Positions 1 through 7,119 of a stretch of 64,000 nucleotides of DNA are shown here, piece by piece. The DNA comes from UBA6136 sp041178325 (lineage in GTDB: Bacteria; Pseudomonadota; Gammaproteobacteria; Methylococcales; Methylococcaceae), in contig JBEGVN010000102.1 in NCBI GenBank assembly GCA_041178325.1, positions 4,275 to 68,274 on the forward strand. Direction: 5' to 3'. The first letter of the stretch is position 1. Each line of letters starts with the position of its first letter. The notes under the pieces were generated by a model, which saw nothing but the letters and a program-made list of their open reading frames with translations, was not told where the DNA came from and did not search any database. The translations under genes and the position numbers were made by a program.

Positions 1-1
1 G

Positions 2-1771
2 GCTGATCCCGAGTTCAAAGCGGATGTCGAGCTTGAACTGGTTGCAAGGTCCAGTCAGGTGCAGATTCTTCCGGGCAAGCCGACCGGCGTTTTCAGTTAC
101 TCGGCCAAACTGATCTCAGGGCCAAAAGAGAGTTTGATCGAAATTCCTGGGTCCTATTTGGGGCCTTTGTTGCAGTTTCGAACTGGTCAGAAGATCCGTA
201 TTCATTTCAAAAACGAACTTCCCGAGGAGTCTATCGTCCATTGGCATGGCCTTCATGTTCCCGCAGAACAGGATGGTCACCCCTCTGACTCGATCCAGCC
301 CGGGGAACTGAGAGTCTACGAATTTGAAATCAGAAACCGGGCAGGACTGCATATTTACCACCCCCATTCCCATGAAAAAACCGCGACACAGGTGTATTAC
401 GGCCTTGCCGGGGGCATTCTGATACGCGACACGGAAGAAGAGAGGTTGGGACTTCCCTCGGGAGATTACGAGCTACCCCTGGTGATCCAGGACCGCCGCT
501 TCGATGAGAATAACCAGTTGGTCTACGGCAGGACCATGCATGATCGTACCCTGGGTTTTGCAGGAAACCGCGTACTGGTCAACGGCAAGTCAGATGCAGT
601 GTTCGAGGTTGCCAGTCGGGCCTATCGTCTGAGAGTCATGAATGGGTCCAACTCCAGAATCTACAAGCTGGCCTGGTCGGATGGAACCGCCATCTCGGTG
701 CTGGGTGTCGATGGGGGCTTGCTTGAAAGCCCTGAGATTCGCCCCTATGTGATGCTGGCTCCAGGCGAGCGATTAGATCTGTGGATGGATTTCAGTGGGC
801 GCGGATTAGGAACTGAACTGGTTTTGAAAAGCCTCGCGTTCAAGGGCGCTCTCCCCAAAATGCATGAGGCGATGATGGCCAAGATGAGCGGCATGGGGCA
901 TGAGGGCGGAAAGGGCGGAGGAATGATGGGTGGCATGATGGGCCATCATGAGCTGGCGATTGGCTCTGAGTACGCCATTGCGAGGTTCCGTGTGACGCGA
1001 ATGGTCGCTGAAAATTCACGTATGCCCACGCAATTGAGCCGCTTCCGCACTTACCGATTGGCGGACACCGTTAATGCCGAACACCCGATTCCGATTGGCA
1101 TTTCTGAAGGGCCGGGTTCCATGCTGCTGAATGGCCGTGCCTATGCCTATGATGATATTCAGCCTTTTGAAAGGGTTCCCCTAAATACCCTTCAGCTCGT
1201 CGAAATCTCCCATGCTCATGGGGGACATGGAGGCGCCACGCTGGAGAAATCCGATGACGAATCCAAGGAATCTCACCCTATGGGTGAGGGAAAGGGATCT
1301 CGAATGGACCATGGCGGGTCATCCGGAATGGGCATGAGGGGCATGCAACAGGGGGGTGGAATGATGGCTGGCATGATGGGCAAGATGCCGGGCATGTCGC
1401 ATGGTGAGGGTAAGGCAACAGACCCTTCAATGGAGGGTATGGAGCATGGTGGAGGAATGGGAATGATGGACGGCATGTCCGGTATGGGGGGCGGCATGGG
1501 CATGATGATGTCGATGGCGCATCCCATTCATTTGCACGGTCAGCAGTTTCAGGTGCTGAGCCGATCGGTCACCGGTGAAGACACCAGTGACTACGAGACG
1601 GTCAAGGACGGTCTGATGAGCAGTGGCTTCAAGGATACAGTCCTCTTGATGCCCGGCGAAAAAATTAGACTGATCAAGCCGTTCGAAGACTACAAAGGCC
1701 GGTTTATGTACCACTGCCATAACCTTGAACATGAGGATCTGGGCATGATGAGAGAGTTCTCTGTAGAGTAA
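2..1771 (+). CDS. copA: Multicopper oxidase, CopA family (5' truncated by window edge)
   Basis: The reading frame is open from base 2, and the residues before the first GTG (59) fit the family (ADPEFKADVELEL), so the true start lies outside the window. The protein is a periplasmic cupredoxin-type multicopper oxidase of the copper-resistance CopA type, expected to oxidise Cu(I) and bind copper. Visible copper ligands are HWHGLH, HIYHPHSH, HPIHLHGQ and the C-terminal MYHCHNLEHEDLGMM. Two Met/Gly/His-rich stretches (about 890-955 and 1300-1515) are typical of copper-scavenging loops in this family. The last codons (LGMMREFSVE) come from an inserted element: an attachment repeat starts at 1713, and the displaced native end lies at 7122-7178. 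The gene should still give a full-length protein because the liganding Cys, His and Met residues are kept. Neighbouring lipoprotein and CusBA-like genes fit a copper-handling region. Confidence 0.93.
   Translation, partial: ADPEFKADVELELVARSSQVQILPGKPTGVFSYSAKLISGPKESLIEIPGSYLGPLLQFRTGQKIRIHFKNELPEESIVHWHGLHVPAEQDGHPSDSIQPGELRVYEFEIRNRAGLHIYHPHSHEKTATQVYYGLAGGILIRDTEEERLGLPSGDYELPLVIQDRRFDENNQLVYGRTMHDRTLGFAGNRVLVNGKSDAVFEVASRAYRLRVMNGSNSRIYKLAWSDGTAISVLGVDGGLLESPEIRPYVMLAPGERLDLWMDFSGRGLGTELVLKSLAFKGALPKMHEAMMAKMSGMGHEGGKGGGMMGGMMGHHELAIGSEYAIARFRVTRMVAENSRMPTQLSRFRTYRLADTVNAEHPIPIGISEGPGSMLLNGRAYAYDDIQPFERVPLNTLQLVEISHAHGGHGGATLEKSDDESKESHPMGEGKGSRMDHGGSSGMGMRGMQQGGGMMAGMMGKMPGMSHGEGKATDPSMEGMEHGGGMGMMDGMSGMGGGMGMMMSMAHPIHLHGQQFQVLSRSVTGEDTSDYETVKDGLMSSGFKDTVLLMPGEKIRLIKPFEDYKGRFMYHCHNLEHEDLGMMREFSVE
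1713..1750 (+). repeat. attL, left attachment-site repeat inside copA
   Basis: This 38-base stretch matches 7120-7157 with a single mismatch (C at 1739 versus A at 7146). The 26 identical bases 1713-1738 encode the HCHNLEHED copper motif of CopA and form the likely crossover core. The sequence right of 1739 is element-derived, because the native 3' end of the gene is found at attR. Confidence 0.9.
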
Positions 1772-1821
1772 AAAACCAAGCAAAATCAATGGTTAGATGG
1801 ATCTAGCAAAATCAGGGAGTC

Positions 1822-1850
1822 TCAACAAATATCAGGGAATCGCGTATAAT
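1822..1850 (+). promoter_or_regulatory. Candidate sigma-70 promoter of the integrase gene
   Basis: A perfect TATAAT lies at 1845-1850, with TCAACA (4 of 6 matches to the -35 consensus) at 1822-1827 and a 17-base spacer. Two copies of ATCAGGGA, at 1811-1818 and 1831-1838, are 20 bp apart (two helical turns) and surround the -35 region. They could bind a repressor or the integrase. Transcription would start just before the TGTAGCTA repeats and lead to the ATG at 1893. Confidence 0.55.
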
Positions 1851-1852
1851 TC

Positions 1853-1872
1853 TGTAGCTAGGATTGTAGCTA
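1853..1872 (+). repeat. TGTAGCTA tandem pair, left arm
   Basis: Two TGTAGCTA octamers 12 bp apart lie just downstream of the integrase -10 box. The same pair with the same spacing occurs at 7040-7059 near the right end. This is the arrangement expected for integrase arm-type sites, or for an operator that lets the integrase or AlpA control its own promoter. The function is inferred. Confidence 0.6.
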
Positions 1873-1892
1873 GAAATGCGATGAGGCTCCCC

Positions 1893-3131
1893 ATGAAACT
1901 AACCGACTTGGCCCTTAGGAAGCTAATCAAGGCAGGAAATCCGACCGCTGTATCAGATGGGGGAGGGCTGACGTTTTGCCTCTCAAAATCGGGTACAGCC
2001 TCTTGGGTATTGCGATACCAGATTGCAGGGAAAGCAAAAGAACTGACCCTCGGTAGGTATCCAGATATTTCGCTTGCTGACGCTCGACTTAGGGCATCAA
2101 ATGAGCGAGGCAAGGTTCAATCGGGAGTAGACGTTGCCCGAGTCAAGCAAGAAACCAAGCGCAAAGCAGCCTCCGCCCAGTCCATCAAGGAATTGGCTGA
2201 GGATTGGCGAATCAAGGTTCTGCCAACCTATGCACCCGATACCCAGCGACACCGGCAGCGCCATTTAAAAACCTACATCATCCCAAGGCTTGGAACCAAG
2301 CCTGTCGAAGAAGTCACTCCCGCTGATATTGCCGATCTATACAGGCACGTTGGCAAAGTCTCGACCGTTCACACTGCGACCCTTTGCAGTATCACGATTA
2401 ACGCATTGTTCAAGCACGCTCAGGCCCAAGCTCTTGTGACCCAGAACCCATGTTCCGGGATTATGGTGAGTGCAGTTGTAGGCCAAGCAAAACCCAAGCG
2501 CGACAGGCTGATGCTGACCGACGATGAAATCTCCAAGCTGCTGCAAAACCTTGGTCGCATGACTGGGAAAGAAAATCAGTTGAGCGTGAAGATTCTCTTG
2601 GCTACGGCTGTCCGACATGGTGAGTTGTATAAAGCACGATGGGAACACCTCGACCTTGAATTGGGGCTTTGGACGATCCCAGATTCACACAGTAAAACCA
2701 AAAAAGGATTTAAGCAGCCGTTGGCTCCTCAGGTTGTCGAATGGTTTAAACAGTTAAAAGAGTTGGCGGTATCCAGCGATCTAGTGATGCCGGCAAGAAT
2801 GCGAGGAAAGGCTGGGAAGAGCGTGAACTTTGGAACGCTGAGGCTGGCGATTGACCCATTCTGCGAGGAGATTGGGATTCGGCGATTCACACCGCACGAT
2901 CTGCGCTCAACGTGCCGATCACATTTATCTGCAATGGGCGTAAGTGTCCCAGTAGCAGAACGTTGCTTGAATCATTCTCTGGGTGGCATGTTGGCAATCT
3001 ACGATCAGCACGACATGTTGTCCGAGAGAAGATTGGCGCTGACAGCATGGGCTGACAAGCTGGCTAGACTGGAGTCTGGAGAAATTGCGCCAAATAACGT
3101 GGTGCAGTTGCGAGGTGCAGAAATGGCGTGA
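1893..3131 (+). CDS. int: Tyrosine recombinase/integrase, P4-type with DUF4102 arm-binding domain
   Basis: This is the site-specific recombinase that should integrate and excise the surrounding element. The N-terminus (MKLTDLALRKLIKAG, then GLTFCLSKSG and ELTLGRYPDISLADAR) matches the DUF4102 arm-binding domain. A core-binding domain follows (THRQR-like helices to DIADLYRHV), then the catalytic domain. Catalytic residues visible are Arg in AVRHGEL, Lys in SKTKKG, HDLR, His in CLNHSLGG and the nucleophile Tyr in AIYDQHD. The start at 1893 is chosen because GAGG lies 6 bases upstream and it falls after the TATAAT promoter. A longer in-frame ATG at 1797 would precede that promoter. The 412-residue length is normal for P4-type integrases. 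Confidence 0.93.
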   Translation: MKLTDLALRKLIKAGNPTAVSDGGGLTFCLSKSGTASWVLRYQIAGKAKELTLGRYPDISLADARLRASNERGKVQSGVDVARVKQETKRKAASAQSIKELAEDWRIKVLPTYAPDTQRHRQRHLKTYIIPRLGTKPVEEVTPADIADLYRHVGKVSTVHTATLCSITINALFKHAQAQALVTQNPCSGIMVSAVVGQAKPKRDRLMLTDDEISKLLQNLGRMTGKENQLSVKILLATAVRHGELYKARWEHLDLELGLWTIPDSHSKTKKGFKQPLAPQVVEWFKQLKELAVSSDLVMPARMRGKAGKSVNFGTLRLAIDPFCEEIGIRRFTPHDLRSTCRSHLSAMGVSVPVAERCLNHSLGGMLAIYDQHDMLSERRLALTAWADKLARLESGEIAPNNVVQLRGAEMA

Positions 3132-3266
3132 TACGCTATGACCGTAGCCAAGCAATGCGAGGCTCACCATGATGATTGCCCGATTCGGGTTATCTGATTT
3201 TCCCTGAGGGAGCGTCAATGACGGGTGAGTGACGGTAACGCTTGAGTAGTCCTAGAGGGACGGCGA

Positions 3267-3319
3267 CAACCCTAGTGGTTGCCTGTCGTCCGGGCAACCG
3301 GAAATCAACCGATTTTCGG
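3267..3319 (+). promoter_or_regulatory. Structured leader with competing hairpins before alpA
   Basis: GGTTG at 3277-3281 can pair with CAACC at 3267-3271, or as part of the 7-bp stem 3277-3283/3293-3299 with CAACC at 3295-3299, so the two hairpins exclude each other. A third hairpin (3298-3306 with 3311-3319, 9 bp including one G-U pair, loop AACC) overlaps the second and covers part of the ribosome-binding site GGAG at 3318-3321. This looks like an RNA switch or translational control of alpA. No known riboswitch class was recognised. Confidence 0.4.
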
Positions 3320-3327
3320 AGACTTCA

Positions 3328-3537
3328 ATGGCTACACCCGCCATCTATCGAATCAGTCAAATTTGCGGCGATCCTGCCCGCAATCAAGATGCAATCATCC
3401 CTGTCAGTCGCGCTACTTGGTGGCGTGGTGTCAAATCTGGTCGTTACCCGCAGCCGATCAAACTTAGCGAAAACTGCACTGGCTGGAAAGCTGAAGAAAT
3501 CCATGCGCTTGCGGACAAGCTGCGAGGCGAAGCATGA
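3328..3537 (+). CDS. AlpA-family transcriptional regulator/excisionase
   Basis: A 69-residue protein with the AlpA layout: RISQICG near the N-terminus, then PVSRATWWRGVKSGRYPQPIKLSENCTGWKAEEI. This is the winged helix-turn-helix pattern S-x-x-T-x-x-R-x-x-x-x-G-x-F/Y-P of the family. AlpA proteins act as directionality factors and regulators for P4-like integrases, which fits the neighbouring integrase. The start has GGAG 6 bases upstream, partly within a hairpin. The stop overlaps the next start by four bases (ATGA), implying translational coupling to the ATPase gene. Residues DPARNQDAIIP lengthen the turn before the helix-turn-helix compared with short AlpA proteins. Confidence 0.85.
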   Translation: MATPAIYRISQICGDPARNQDAIIPVSRATWWRGVKSGRYPQPIKLSENCTGWKAEEIHALADKLRGEA

Positions 3538-4862
3538 GGGCGGTTGCACCCGCCCCCAATCAAGACTTCGTCAAGGAATTTGCCGCAAACGCTGAAAAAC
3601 TTCGCGAACTCACCAATTTGCTTGCGAATTTCAGTCACGGCGACCCAATTCTAACGGAGTATGCGATCTCAGTCGTGAGGAACGTTTGCCCCGGCGCTGA
3701 CGCTCGAAAGCTACTCAGCGACCGGCAACAGGCCTTAGGCTTAGCCTCCGAATCAAAGCTGCACCTGATACAAGCAGCGAGTTTGCAGCCAGAGCCTATT
3801 CGGTGGCTTTGGCATGGCTGGCTAGCGAAAGGCAAGTTCCATGTTTTTGCTGGGCCTCCCGGTACAGGCAAAACTACCTTGGCAATGGCGATTGCAGCAG
3901 CAATCACCAGGGGTGATTGCTTGCCTGACGGCTCTAAGACTTGCGCTGGCAACGTTCTAATCTGGTCAGGCGAGGATGATCCCAAGGACACGCTTTGTCC
4001 TCGACTGCTGGCTTGTGGCGCTGATCTAGAGCGCGTTCATTTTGTCGGCAACGTGGCTACCGGACAGGACGAACTGAATTTCGATCCAAGCATACATATT
4101 GATTTGATCGAAAAAGCTGCAAAGGTTATCAACGGGGTTTCACTGTTGATCGTTGACCCAATCGTTTCCGCAATTGCAGGCGACTCTCATAAAAACGCTG
4201 AGGTCAGGCGAGGGTTGCAACCTTTGGTTGAAGTTGCCGAGCGTCTGGATTGTGCGGTTCTTGGGTTGAGCCATTTTTCCAAAGGAACAAGCGGACGCGA
4301 CCCAGTTGAGCGCGTAACAGGTTCTATTGCATTTGCTGCGCTGGCTCGAATTGTCTGGAGTTCAGCAAAAATGCCTGACTGCGATCAGGAGGGCGGAAGC
4401 CGAATCCTTGTCCGCACCAAAAGCAACATTGGGCCAGACGATGGTGGCGTTCGATTCGATTTGGTTCAAACCGAGTTGGATGGATTTCCAGAAATCACAG
4501 CATCCAAAGTTCAATGGGGGACGCTGATGGAAGGAACTGCTTTTGAACTTCTACAGCGAGCAGAGACACAACCGGAACCCGAAAACGAAGACGATCAACC
4601 CGAGGTTGACGTTTGGCTGACAGAGTTCTTGGCACATGGCCCGCAAACGGCAAAAGAAACGTTCTTGGCTGCAAAAGGTGAGGGCTTCAGCAAAGATCAG
4701 GTTAAGCGCTCAAAGCAGCGGTTAGGAATTTCGTCTGGTAAGCATACGTTTAATGGGCCTTGGTCATGGTCACTGCCAGAAGGAACTTTCGCGCCAAGTG
4801 AGCAGGAGTTACCGAACAAGAATCAGGCGCACCCTTCGCACCCTTCGCTAGAACCCCAGTAA
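3534..4862 (+). CDS. RepA-like AAA ATPase (hexameric replicative helicase type)
   Basis: A 442-residue protein with Walker A GPPGTGKT (residues 107-114), GEDDP, a Walker B-like LLIVDPIVSAI near residue 205 and LGLSHFSKG downstream. This is the RecA-fold arrangement of RSF1010 RepA-type helicases and of AAA ATPases found in integrated elements. A specific N-terminal region (1-90) precedes the ATPase core. The acidic C-terminal part (EPENEDDQPEVDVWLTEF) is followed by a winged-helix-like segment. It probably unwinds DNA at an origin of the element; iteron-like repeats begin in its last codons and continue downstream, supporting a replication role. It overlaps the AlpA-like gene by four bases. 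Other uses, such as DNA packaging or defence, cannot be excluded. Confidence 0.8.
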   Translation: MRAVAPAPNQDFVKEFAANAEKLRELTNLLANFSHGDPILTEYAISVVRNVCPGADARKLLSDRQQALGLASESKLHLIQAASLQPEPIRWLWHGWLAKGKFHVFAGPPGTGKTTLAMAIAAAITRGDCLPDGSKTCAGNVLIWSGEDDPKDTLCPRLLACGADLERVHFVGNVATGQDELNFDPSIHIDLIEKAAKVINGVSLLIVDPIVSAIAGDSHKNAEVRRGLQPLVEVAERLDCAVLGLSHFSKGTSGRDPVERVTGSIAFAALARIVWSSAKMPDCDQEGGSRILVRTKSNIGPDDGGVRFDLVQTELDGFPEITASKVQWGTLMEGTAFELLQRAETQPEPENEDDQPEVDVWLTEFLAHGPQTAKETFLAAKGEGFSKDQVKRSKQRLGISSGKHTFNGPWSWSLPEGTFAPSEQELPNKNQAHPSHPSLEPQ

Positions 4863-5013
4863 AAGCTGGGTTTGATAGATAACTGAAGAGTGCTTTTTAC
4901 CGATATTCGCTCCCTTCGATGAAGCCCAGAAAGCACAGGGGTTACAGGGGATAGAGCGAACGAAGAGAGCGAAGGGAGCGTGGTTTTTATGTATAGGCAA
5001 TTTGCGCTCCCTT
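4828..5013. repeat. Iteron-like repeats CGC(A/T)CCCTTCG, candidate replication origin
   Basis: An 11-base motif CGCACCCTTCG or CGCTCCCTTCG occurs at 4828-4838, 4837-4847 and 4908-4918 in direct orientation, at 4970-4980 inverted (perfect reverse complement), and as a 9-base partial copy at 5005-5013. The first two copies lie in the end of the ATPase gene; the others fill the 200-base gap after it. Repeats of this kind beside a RepA-like helicase gene suggest an origin or a control site for the element's replication. The spacing is irregular, so this is a hypothesis. Confidence 0.5.
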
Positions 5014-5062
5014 TTGCACTCATGGTTACTATTAAAAACCATGAAAACAAATAGGAAACCCA

Positions 5063-5416
5063 ATGGATAATGAAAAAAGGAACACAAGAATAAGACAAGC
5101 TACAGATATGGCTACATTCCAAACGCCGATCACTGACAAAATCACGGCAAAAGGCTTCCGTATTTTTCACAATGGAAGCGATCTACGCCTATGGCCTGAC
5201 GGATTGGCAACCCGAAATCAGAACCAATTCATCCAGCAGCACAAGATGAAAATACTTGCTGAGGTACATAGCCTTTGGGCTAACCCAGTCCGCTGCAAAG
5301 AGTGCCGGTACTGGGTGCATGAATGCCGCGCCAATTTCACCAAGCCAATGTGGGAGGGTGGGTGGAGCGCATTCGATCTGCACCATTGCAGCGCCTTTGA
5401 GAACCGCGATCCATGA
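5063..5416 (+). CDS. Small element protein with Cys-rich C-terminus
   Basis: Not a protein I can name. It has 117 residues. The middle part (SDLRLWPDG, then IQQHKMKILAEV) weakly resembles the TubC-type N-terminal docking domains often seen in short proteins of mobile elements. The C-terminal part has VRCKECRYW, HECRAN and HHCSAF, a spacing that could hold zinc. The start at 5063 has AGGAAA a few bases upstream; a later ATG at 5108 is possible. The stop overlaps the next gene's ATG by four bases, so both are probably translated together. It follows the RepA-like gene and the iteron-like repeats. Confidence 0.6.
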   Translation: MDNEKRNTRIRQATDMATFQTPITDKITAKGFRIFHNGSDLRLWPDGLATRNQNQFIQQHKMKILAEVHSLWANPVRCKECRYWVHECRANFTKPMWEGGWSAFDLHHCSAFENRDP

Positions 5417-5634
5417 ATCACGAACGCCCAGCCAGTCCAAGACCGCCATTAGAGCCAATCAGTAGCGCGATGGCCTATTCTGGTTTGTGGCGAATTTACA
5501 CCGACGGATCGGAATCGACTTGTCAGCTAGTCGTTAGCGCGGACGATGGACTAGATGCACTTGAGCGCGGAATCCAGCTTGGAATTCGGGATGGTTGGCC
5601 GTTGCTGCTGGTATTGCCAAAGTCTGGTAGATGA
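5413..5634 (+). CDS. Hypothetical protein of the element (73 aa)
   Basis: A short protein of unknown function that starts inside the stop of the preceding gene (ATGA overlap), which is the main support for it being real. The visible part is a mixed alpha/beta-looking C-terminal half (LWRIYTDGS, LDALERGIQLGIRDGW, PLLLVLPKSGR) after a Pro-rich N-terminus. An internal Met (MAYSGLW) is an alternative start. No known domain recognised. Confidence 0.5.
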   Translation: MNHERPASPRPPLEPISSAMAYSGLWRIYTDGSESTCQLVVSADDGLDALERGIQLGIRDGWPLLLVLPKSGR

Positions 5635-5725
5635 AAATAAATTTATCATAAAAAACAATGCTTTACCGGATATGTAACTGGCGGTATCCTGCCCCTCAAT
5701 GGCCCTATAAATTCGCAGCAACACC

Positions 5726-5935
5726 ATGCCCAGTAAAGATCGAGGCGCTAGATTGCATACCGCCTCTCATGTTCGAAAAGAACTCTCTCGAATCTACCGG
5801 CTTGCCGAGCGAGGCGAGCGAGATGTAGTCGAAGTTGAGCGCCTTTCAAGAATCCTCGGTTTGATTGCCAGAGTGCTGACAGCAACCGACCTTGAGGAGC
5901 GTCTTGAGCGATTGGAGGCACAAAATGGTTTATAG
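5726..5935 (+). CDS. Hypothetical charged helical protein (69 aa)
   Basis: A 69-residue protein rich in Arg, Glu and Leu with heptad-like spacing (VRKELSRIYRLAERGERD, then LIARVLTATDLEERLERLEAQ), so probably helical or coiled-coil. Function unknown. It overlaps the next small gene by 11 bases and lies in the run of compact plus-strand genes on the element. An AT-rich gap of about 90 bases precedes it and may hold a promoter. Confidence 0.5.
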   Translation: MPSKDRGARLHTASHVRKELSRIYRLAERGERDVVEVERLSRILGLIARVLTATDLEERLERLEAQNGL

Positions 5936-6098
5936 AAAAAGACTCCGGCGACTTGAGGATAAAAAGCAACCCCAGCAGGGCCAGTTGCCGATCGTGGTTT
6001 CGGATGACACTCCAGCCTCCGAACTGCTGCGCTTGCGTCAACAGAACCCCGGTAGACAGGTATTCCGATTCACCGACTCAGTCGATTTATTTCTTTGA
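5925..6098 (+). CDS. Hypothetical protein of the element (57 aa)
   Basis: The start ATG at 5925 has GGAGG six bases upstream, which decides it over a longer in-frame start at 5892. The product is a short basic-then-neutral protein (MVYRKRLRRLEDKKQ, VVSDDTPASELLRLR, QVFRFTDSVDLFL). No family recognised. It overlaps the previous gene by 11 bases and is followed eight bases later by the next start. Confidence 0.5.
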   Translation: MVYRKRLRRLEDKKQPQQGQLPIVVSDDTPASELLRLRQQNPGRQVFRFTDSVDLFL

Positions 6099-6105
6099 GG
6101 AACCC

Positions 6106-6786
6106 ATGCGAACACCAGAGCAACGTGCAGCCCAAGAACTCTCAGAGCGATTTTCCAAGATTGAACACCGAGGAACCCTTGGTGAATCGTTCAGCCGACT
6201 AAAAAGCGGGATTGATGGCCTGAGCCAGATGGCTGCAACCCGGAACCCATTCGACACACCGGAGGGCCATAGGGTTAAGGTTGGCAAGCAAGCCCAGAAA
6301 CTCCAGCAGCAGCTTGGCAAGATTCTTGAGACGGCAAGAGGTGAGCATCTCCGGCAGTCAGGCTCACTCAGCGGACAAGCCGTCGAACGACTTAACCTCC
6401 GTCCCAATCGGTTTGAATCGGAAATTAGGCAGGTCTTGCTCAGAATGCCGACTCACGCAGACAGGTTGCAATGGTTGCAGGAAATTTCCAAAGACGTTTC
6501 GAATGGGCCGGTTCTTGGTGCGCTACTAGAGGCTCCAGCAGCCCTGCATGGAATCGCCCCGGACGCGCTCCGATCCATCGAGCGAGACTTCATCCAGAAC
6601 AACGCACCAGACCTAATTCAAAAGCAAAGCGACTTGGATCAGGCTTTGGATATCGTTACTGCCTTGCATCGAACCGCAGAGCGAATCGCATCCAGTCACC
6701 AAGATCACGCAGAACTCCAGAGGATCGAGCAGGATGCTGCCAGAGCAGAGGCTGCTGCTGCGGAAGTCCAAAAGGCGCTGGCATGA
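6106..6786 (+). CDS. Hypothetical helical protein of the element (226 aa)
   Basis: The ATG at 6106 has GAGG five bases upstream. The product is Gln/Glu/Ala-rich and predicted helical (KQAQKLQQQLGKIL in the first third; a C-terminal helix with RIEQDAARAEAAAAEVQKAL). I do not recognise a family. Size and position (last sizeable gene of the element, before a terminator) suggest an accessory function such as mobilisation, packaging interference or host modulation, but there is no direct evidence. The stop overlaps a very short following reading frame by four bases. Confidence 0.55.
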   Translation: MRTPEQRAAQELSERFSKIEHRGTLGESFSRLKSGIDGLSQMAATRNPFDTPEGHRVKVGKQAQKLQQQLGKILETARGEHLRQSGSLSGQAVERLNLRPNRFESEIRQVLLRMPTHADRLQWLQEISKDVSNGPVLGALLEAPAALHGIAPDALRSIERDFIQNNAPDLIQKQSDLDQALDIVTALHRTAERIASSHQDHAELQRIEQDAARAEAAAAEVQKALA

Positions 6787-6857
6787 CTGATACCTTGAGA
6801 ATTTGCTGCTGGGCAATGACCGCCGGATTTTTATTGGCGATGATTCTGCAAACCTGA
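6783..6857 (+). CDS. Possible 24-residue membrane peptide
   Basis: An ATG overlaps the preceding stop (ATGA at 6783-6786) and opens a 24-residue frame with a hydrophobic core (CCWAMTAGFLLAMIL), like a single-helix micro-peptide. The coupling overlap and the terminator 47 bases downstream support it. Its small size makes it uncertain. Confidence 0.35.
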   Translation: MTDTLRICCWAMTAGFLLAMILQT

Positions 6858-6903
6858 CTTCTAGTCCGAGAAGGAACCGCAAACCTCGCGGGTCAGTTGG
6901 AAG

Positions 6904-6930
6904 CCCTCCCGTAAAACGGAGGGTTTTTTT
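6904..6930 (+). terminator. Rho-independent terminator closing the element's gene run
   Basis: CCCTCC (6904-6909), an 8-base loop, then GGAGGG (6918-6923), followed by seven T (6924-6930). It ends the plus-strand genes of the element. The next roughly 110 bases hold no gene, only the right-arm repeats. Confidence 0.85.
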
Positions 6931-7039
6931 ATGCGTGGAACATTCCGTGAAACGTACTCAAAAAATGCCACAAAAGACGATTTATCAGATACTCGAATAG
7001 GCTGGAAATCAGCAGGAATAATCAATAGAGGCTTATTTG

Positions 7040-7059
7040 TGTAGCTAGATTTGTAGCTA
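7040..7059 (+). repeat. TGTAGCTA tandem pair, right arm
   Basis: Two TGTAGCTA octamers with the same 12-bp period as at 1853-1872, lying 60 bp inside attR. The presence of matching pairs near both ends fits arm-type integrase binding sites. The surrounding sequence 6931-7119 is AT-rich and carries no recognisable gene. Confidence 0.6.
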
Positions 7060-7119
7060 ACAGGTTAAGAAATTTACAGGCAATTGATATTAAATGATAA
7101 AAATATCAATTAAAGGTTG

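Noticed and set aside
890..1515. Tandem-like DNA repeats in copA, considered as a repeat array
   Set aside because: They are GGCATG-type codons for Met/Gly/His loops, of irregular length, with no spacers; neither a CRISPR nor a mobile repeat.
1427..1789. Open frame on the minus strand within the copA 3' part
   Set aside because: It is antisense to the Met/His-rich coding sequence, whose low-complexity codons leave other frames open; no ribosome-binding site or family match.
1690..1800. tRNA or tmRNA gene as integration target
   Set aside because: No cloverleaf can be drawn around either attachment repeat; the target is clearly the copA coding sequence.
3242..3595. 117-codon plus-strand frame overlapping the AlpA-like gene
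   Set aside because: It runs through the structured leader and the AlpA-like gene in another frame and has no recognisable protein pattern; the AlpA-like frame has family residues and a ribosome-binding site.
4823..5170. Minus-strand frames across the gap after the RepA-like gene
   Set aside because: Composition is unlike a protein (repeats of the iteron motif read as coding), and they clash with a better supported plus-strand gene.
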